Positions 7,766 through 9,689 of a stretch of DNA of 9,689 nt are shown here, in pieces. The stretch is from assembly GCA_964427955.1 (NCBI GenBank), contig CAYRWY010000217.1, positions 1 through 9,689 of the forward strand, written 5' to 3'. A program made the translations under genes and the position numbers. The stretch comes from JACRBK01 sp964427955 (GTDB lineage: Bacteria > Chloroflexota > Anaerolineae > Aggregatilineales > Aggregatilineaceae). The notes beneath the pieces were generated by a model that did no database searches, was not told the DNA's origin, and saw nothing but the letters and a program-made list of their open reading frames with translations. Within the stretch, counting starts at the first letter, position 1. Every line of letters starts with the position of its first letter.

Positions 7766-7797
7766 AACAAAAACCCTGGTCCGTCTGACGGCCAGGG
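7766..7797 (-). terminator. Intrinsic terminator after fabH
   Basis: CCCTGG-CCGT-CAG-ACGG-A-CCAGGG hairpin (7797-7774; two helices with one bulged A), followed by TTTTTGTT (7773-7766). It lies 27 bases after the fabH stop and ends that transcript. The plus strand has no T-tract, so it works only for the minus strand. Confidence 0.88.
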
Positions 7798-7823
7798 TTA
7801 CAGAGTTATCTCGGAGCGCGCGC

Positions 7824-8957
7824 TTATTTCTTCTTGCGCCGCTGGTAGAGAATGGAATACAGCGGCAGCAGCGCCGATTGGGCGGTATCGAGCACGGCGT
7901 CGGACGTCCGGCGCGCGAGATAGCGGGCCCGGCCCGCCGAAAACAGGCTGTGCGCGGCGCTGATCTCGCCGGTTCCCATCTGCACCACGGCAGAGGCCCA
8001 GGTCAGACCCGCGCCAAAGGCACACATCGCCACCTTATCGCCGTTCTTGAGCCGCCCTTCCTGGATGGCTTCCACCATCGCCAGCGGCACGGACGCCGCC
8101 GAGGTGTTGCCGTAACGATCCAGGTTGACGTAGAACTTCTCCAGCGGGACCCGCATCTGTCGCGCCGCGGCTTCGATGATGCGCGCGTTGGCCTGGTGGG
8201 GGATGAACAGGTCGATATCGTCCGGAGTCAGTCCGGCCTGGTAGACGGTGCGCTTCAGCGACGCCGCCAGGGTGCGGACCGCGAATTTGAACACTTCCTG
8301 CCCGTCCATGCGCAGATATTGGCGGCGCTCGTCGAGCGTTTGCTGCGAGAGTGGCGAGACCACGCCGCCATCGGGCACGTACAGCGCCATCGCGCCGGAG
8401 CCGTCCGATCCCAGCTCATAAGCGAGCATCCCACCCGGTTCTTCGCTGGACTCGATTACCGTGGCGGCGGCGGCGTCGCCGAACAGCACGCAGGTCGTCC
8501 GGTCGGTGAAATCCAGGGCGAACGAGATGATTTCGACGCCCACCACCAGAATCCGGTTGTACATGCCGCCCGTGATGAACTGGCTGGCCGTGACCAGGCC
8601 ATACACCCACCCTGAGCAGCCCGCCACCAGCGTGAAGGCGCCGCATTCCGCGCCCAGCAGGTGCTGGACCTGGCTGGCCACCGACGGCAGCAGGTAGTCT
8701 GGCGAGGACGTGCAGACGATGATCAGGTCCAGGTCTTTCGGCGTGATCCCGGCCACTTCCAGCGCCTGGCGCGCCGCTTCGACGGACATGCTCGACGTGC
8801 TGTCGTTTTCGGTGCGAATATGGCGTTCTTTGATGCCGGTGCGGGTTGTGATCCATTCGTCGCTGGTGTCCACCATCTGGGCGAGATCGGCGTTGGTCAG
8901 GACCCGTTCGGGGACGTACTTGCCCCAGCCTGTGATTTTGGCGTATCGTTCACTCAT
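7824..8957 (-). CDS. fabH: 3-oxoacyl-ACP synthase III
   Basis: 377 residues. It condenses an acyl-CoA (acetyl-CoA or a branched starter) with malonyl-ACP to begin fatty acid synthesis. The full Cys-His-Asn triad is visible: Cys114 in GCSGWVYGL, His254 in HQANARI, Asn284 in GNTSAAS. Other FabH marks are DEWITTRTGIKERH (33-46) and LFGDAAAATVI (158-168). The usual FabH ends at about residue 328 (AVVQM). Here a further 50 residues follow, ending in a basic YQRRKKK tail, with no known domain. Thiolase-fold relatives such as HMG-CoA synthase are less likely given the FabH-type motifs. ATG 8957 has GGGGGA upstream. It is a single-gene unit with its own promoter and terminator; no other fatty acid synthesis gene is in the window. 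Confidence 0.95.
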   Translation of the reverse strand: MSERYAKITGWGKYVPERVLTNADLAQMVDTSDEWITTRTGIKERHIRTENDSTSSMSVEAARQALEVAGITPKDLDLIIVCTSSPDYLLPSVASQVQHLLGAECGAFTLVAGCSGWVYGLVTASQFITGGMYNRILVVGVEIISFALDFTDRTTCVLFGDAAAATVIESSEEPGGMLAYELGSDGSGAMALYVPDGGVVSPLSQQTLDERRQYLRMDGQEVFKFAVRTLAASLKRTVYQAGLTPDDIDLFIPHQANARIIEAAARQMRVPLEKFYVNLDRYGNTSAASVPLAMVEAIQEGRLKNGDKVAMCAFGAGLTWASAVVQMGTGEISAAHSLFSAGRARYLARRTSDAVLDTAQSALLPLYSILYQRRKKK

Positions 8958-8996
8958 GACTTTTCCCCCGGATGTTCGTAATCCTCAAGGCGGACT

Positions 8997-9025
8997 AAAT
9001 TACCAGAGCGGCTGCGGATCGTCAA
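8997..9025 (-). promoter_or_regulatory. Promoter of fabH
   Basis: TTGACG (9025-9020), a 17-base spacer and TAATTT (9002-8997), with a predicted start near 8990, about 33 bases before the ATG. The -35 box overlaps the stop codon of the upstream membrane-protein gene. Confidence 0.7.
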
Positions 9026-9450
9026 ACGATGAGGGTCCGGCGGCTGCGCCACAGATTCCAGACTTCCGGCAGGGTTCGCGACGCGATCAGCACGACGCCC
9101 GCGGTGAGGGTGGCACCCCCGATCCCGGCGGCGAGCTGCGTACGCGGTGGAAGCTGGCGAATTCGACCCCACCAGGTGCGATGCCCCAGGAGGTTGGCAT
9201 CGGCCAGGATCAACTGCTGGCGCAGCCGGGTGACGAACTGCTCGGACGGATGGACTTGAATCAAGGACCGGCTGATGCGGTCGGCCAGGACCAACAGGTC
9301 CTCGACCTGGTCGCGGAGTTCCTGGTCATACGGAGCTAACAGCGTTTCCAGGTCAGATGACCCGGAAATCAAAGCATCAGCGTGGGTCATAAGCAGATCG
9401 TGAAGCTGGTCGTGATGGCCGCTGATCAACGGGAGTGACGGAAGTGCCAT
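9022..9450 (-). CDS. Small single-span membrane protein next to sigma factor (possible anti-sigma partner)
   Basis: 142 residues. The first 100 are soluble and largely helical, with a leucine-rich stretch (ETLLAPYDQELRDQVEDLLVLADRISRSL, split around residue 50) and a PSEQFVTRLRQQL segment (68-80). One membrane helix lies at about 104-124, followed by a short basic tail. The layout of a cytoplasmic helical domain, one membrane helix and a gene directly after a sigma factor fits a membrane anti-sigma or accessory protein. There are no cysteines at all, so it is not a zinc-binding anti-sigma (ZAS) protein, and I do not recognise the family. ATG 9450 follows the sigma stop by 45 bases, with AAGGTAGGG upstream, so the two are probably one operon. 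The role is inferred from position only. Confidence 0.82.
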   Translation of the reverse strand: MALPSLPLISGHHDQLHDLLMTHADALISGSSDLETLLAPYDQELRDQVEDLLVLADRISRSLIQVHPSEQFVTRLRQQLILADANLLGHRTWWGRIRQLPPRTQLAAGIGGATLTAGVVLIASRTLPEVWNLWRSRRTLIV

Positions 9451-9495
9451 AATGTTCTACCCTACCTTGCCTAATGAGGCCGTGGTTTGTGTGTG

Positions 9496-9689
9496 TTACA
9501 GTCCGAAGCGCCGTCGTCGGCGTTCCGGTTGATTGTCGTCTTCCAGGTAGTCCCGCAGCGACAGCAGCGTACGGTGATACAAGGATTTGATGGCTCCCTC
9601 GGTGCGGTTCATCACCTCGCCGATTTCAGCATTAGAAAGACGCTCGACAAACTTCAAGATCAAAAGCTGTTGGCGTTCGGGCGGCAGCT
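9496..9689 (-). CDS. RNA polymerase sigma-70 family factor, ECF-like (N-terminus outside window)
   Basis: Only the last 63 residues are visible. They hold a region 4 helix-turn-helix: LPPERQQLLILKFVERLS, NAEIGEVMNRTEGAIKSLYHRTLLSLRDYL. This is the part that binds the -35 element, with the usual PPE start, the EIG/EVM turn and the EGAIKSLYHR recognition helix. The protein ends in a short acidic then very basic tail containing five consecutive arginines. Regions 2 and 3 lie beyond the window edge, so the ECF subgroup cannot be named. The following membrane protein may control it. Confidence 0.9.
   Translation of the reverse strand, partial: LPPERQQLLILKFVERLSNAEIGEVMNRTEGAIKSLYHRTLLSLRDYLEDDNQPERRRRRFGL

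Overview
All genes supported here read from the minus strand, so the biological order runs from high to low coordinates. Coding density is high, base composition is GC-rich, and there is no sign of plasmid, phage or insertion-sequence material. The gene set (sigma factor with a small membrane partner, fabH, PIG-L deacetylase, soluble histidine kinase, sucCD, T-box leader, ileS) and the protein style suggest a chromosomal segment of a Chloroflexota bacterium, probably Anaerolineae-like. One hint is the kinase H-box HEIRVPMTSIRGY. The lineage is inferred from recall, not from a search.

Layout in transcription order. (1) 9689-9022: the C-terminal part of a sigma-70 family (ECF-like) factor, then a small Cys-free single-span membrane protein. 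(2) 9025-7766: fabH, with its own promoter overlapping the previous stop codon and a clear intrinsic terminator. (3) 7736-6066: a PIG-L/LmbE-type zinc deacetylase, then a soluble HisKA-HATPase histidine kinase with no regulator in view. (4) 6062-3886: sucC-sucD (succinyl-CoA synthetase) behind a good promoter, possibly preceded by a 45-codon leaderless ORF that overlaps the sucC start by four bases. (5) 3878-1: a promoter, a complete transcriptional T-box riboswitch whose specifier reads as AUC (Ile), then a GNAT acetyltransferase, two related single-span membrane proteins, and ileS, which runs off the window at its KMSKS motif.

The most interesting part is region 5. An isoleucine T-box stands about 1.8 kb upstream of ileS with three unrelated-looking genes in between and no convincing terminator. 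The likely reading is one operon induced when tRNA-Ile is uncharged, bringing an acetyltransferase and a membrane-protein pair under isoleucine-starvation control. The synthetase is the eukaryote-like type 2 IleRS and carries GSHH where the class I HIGH motif should be. That altered form has been reported in some bacterial IleRS2 enzymes and linked to very high mupirocin resistance.
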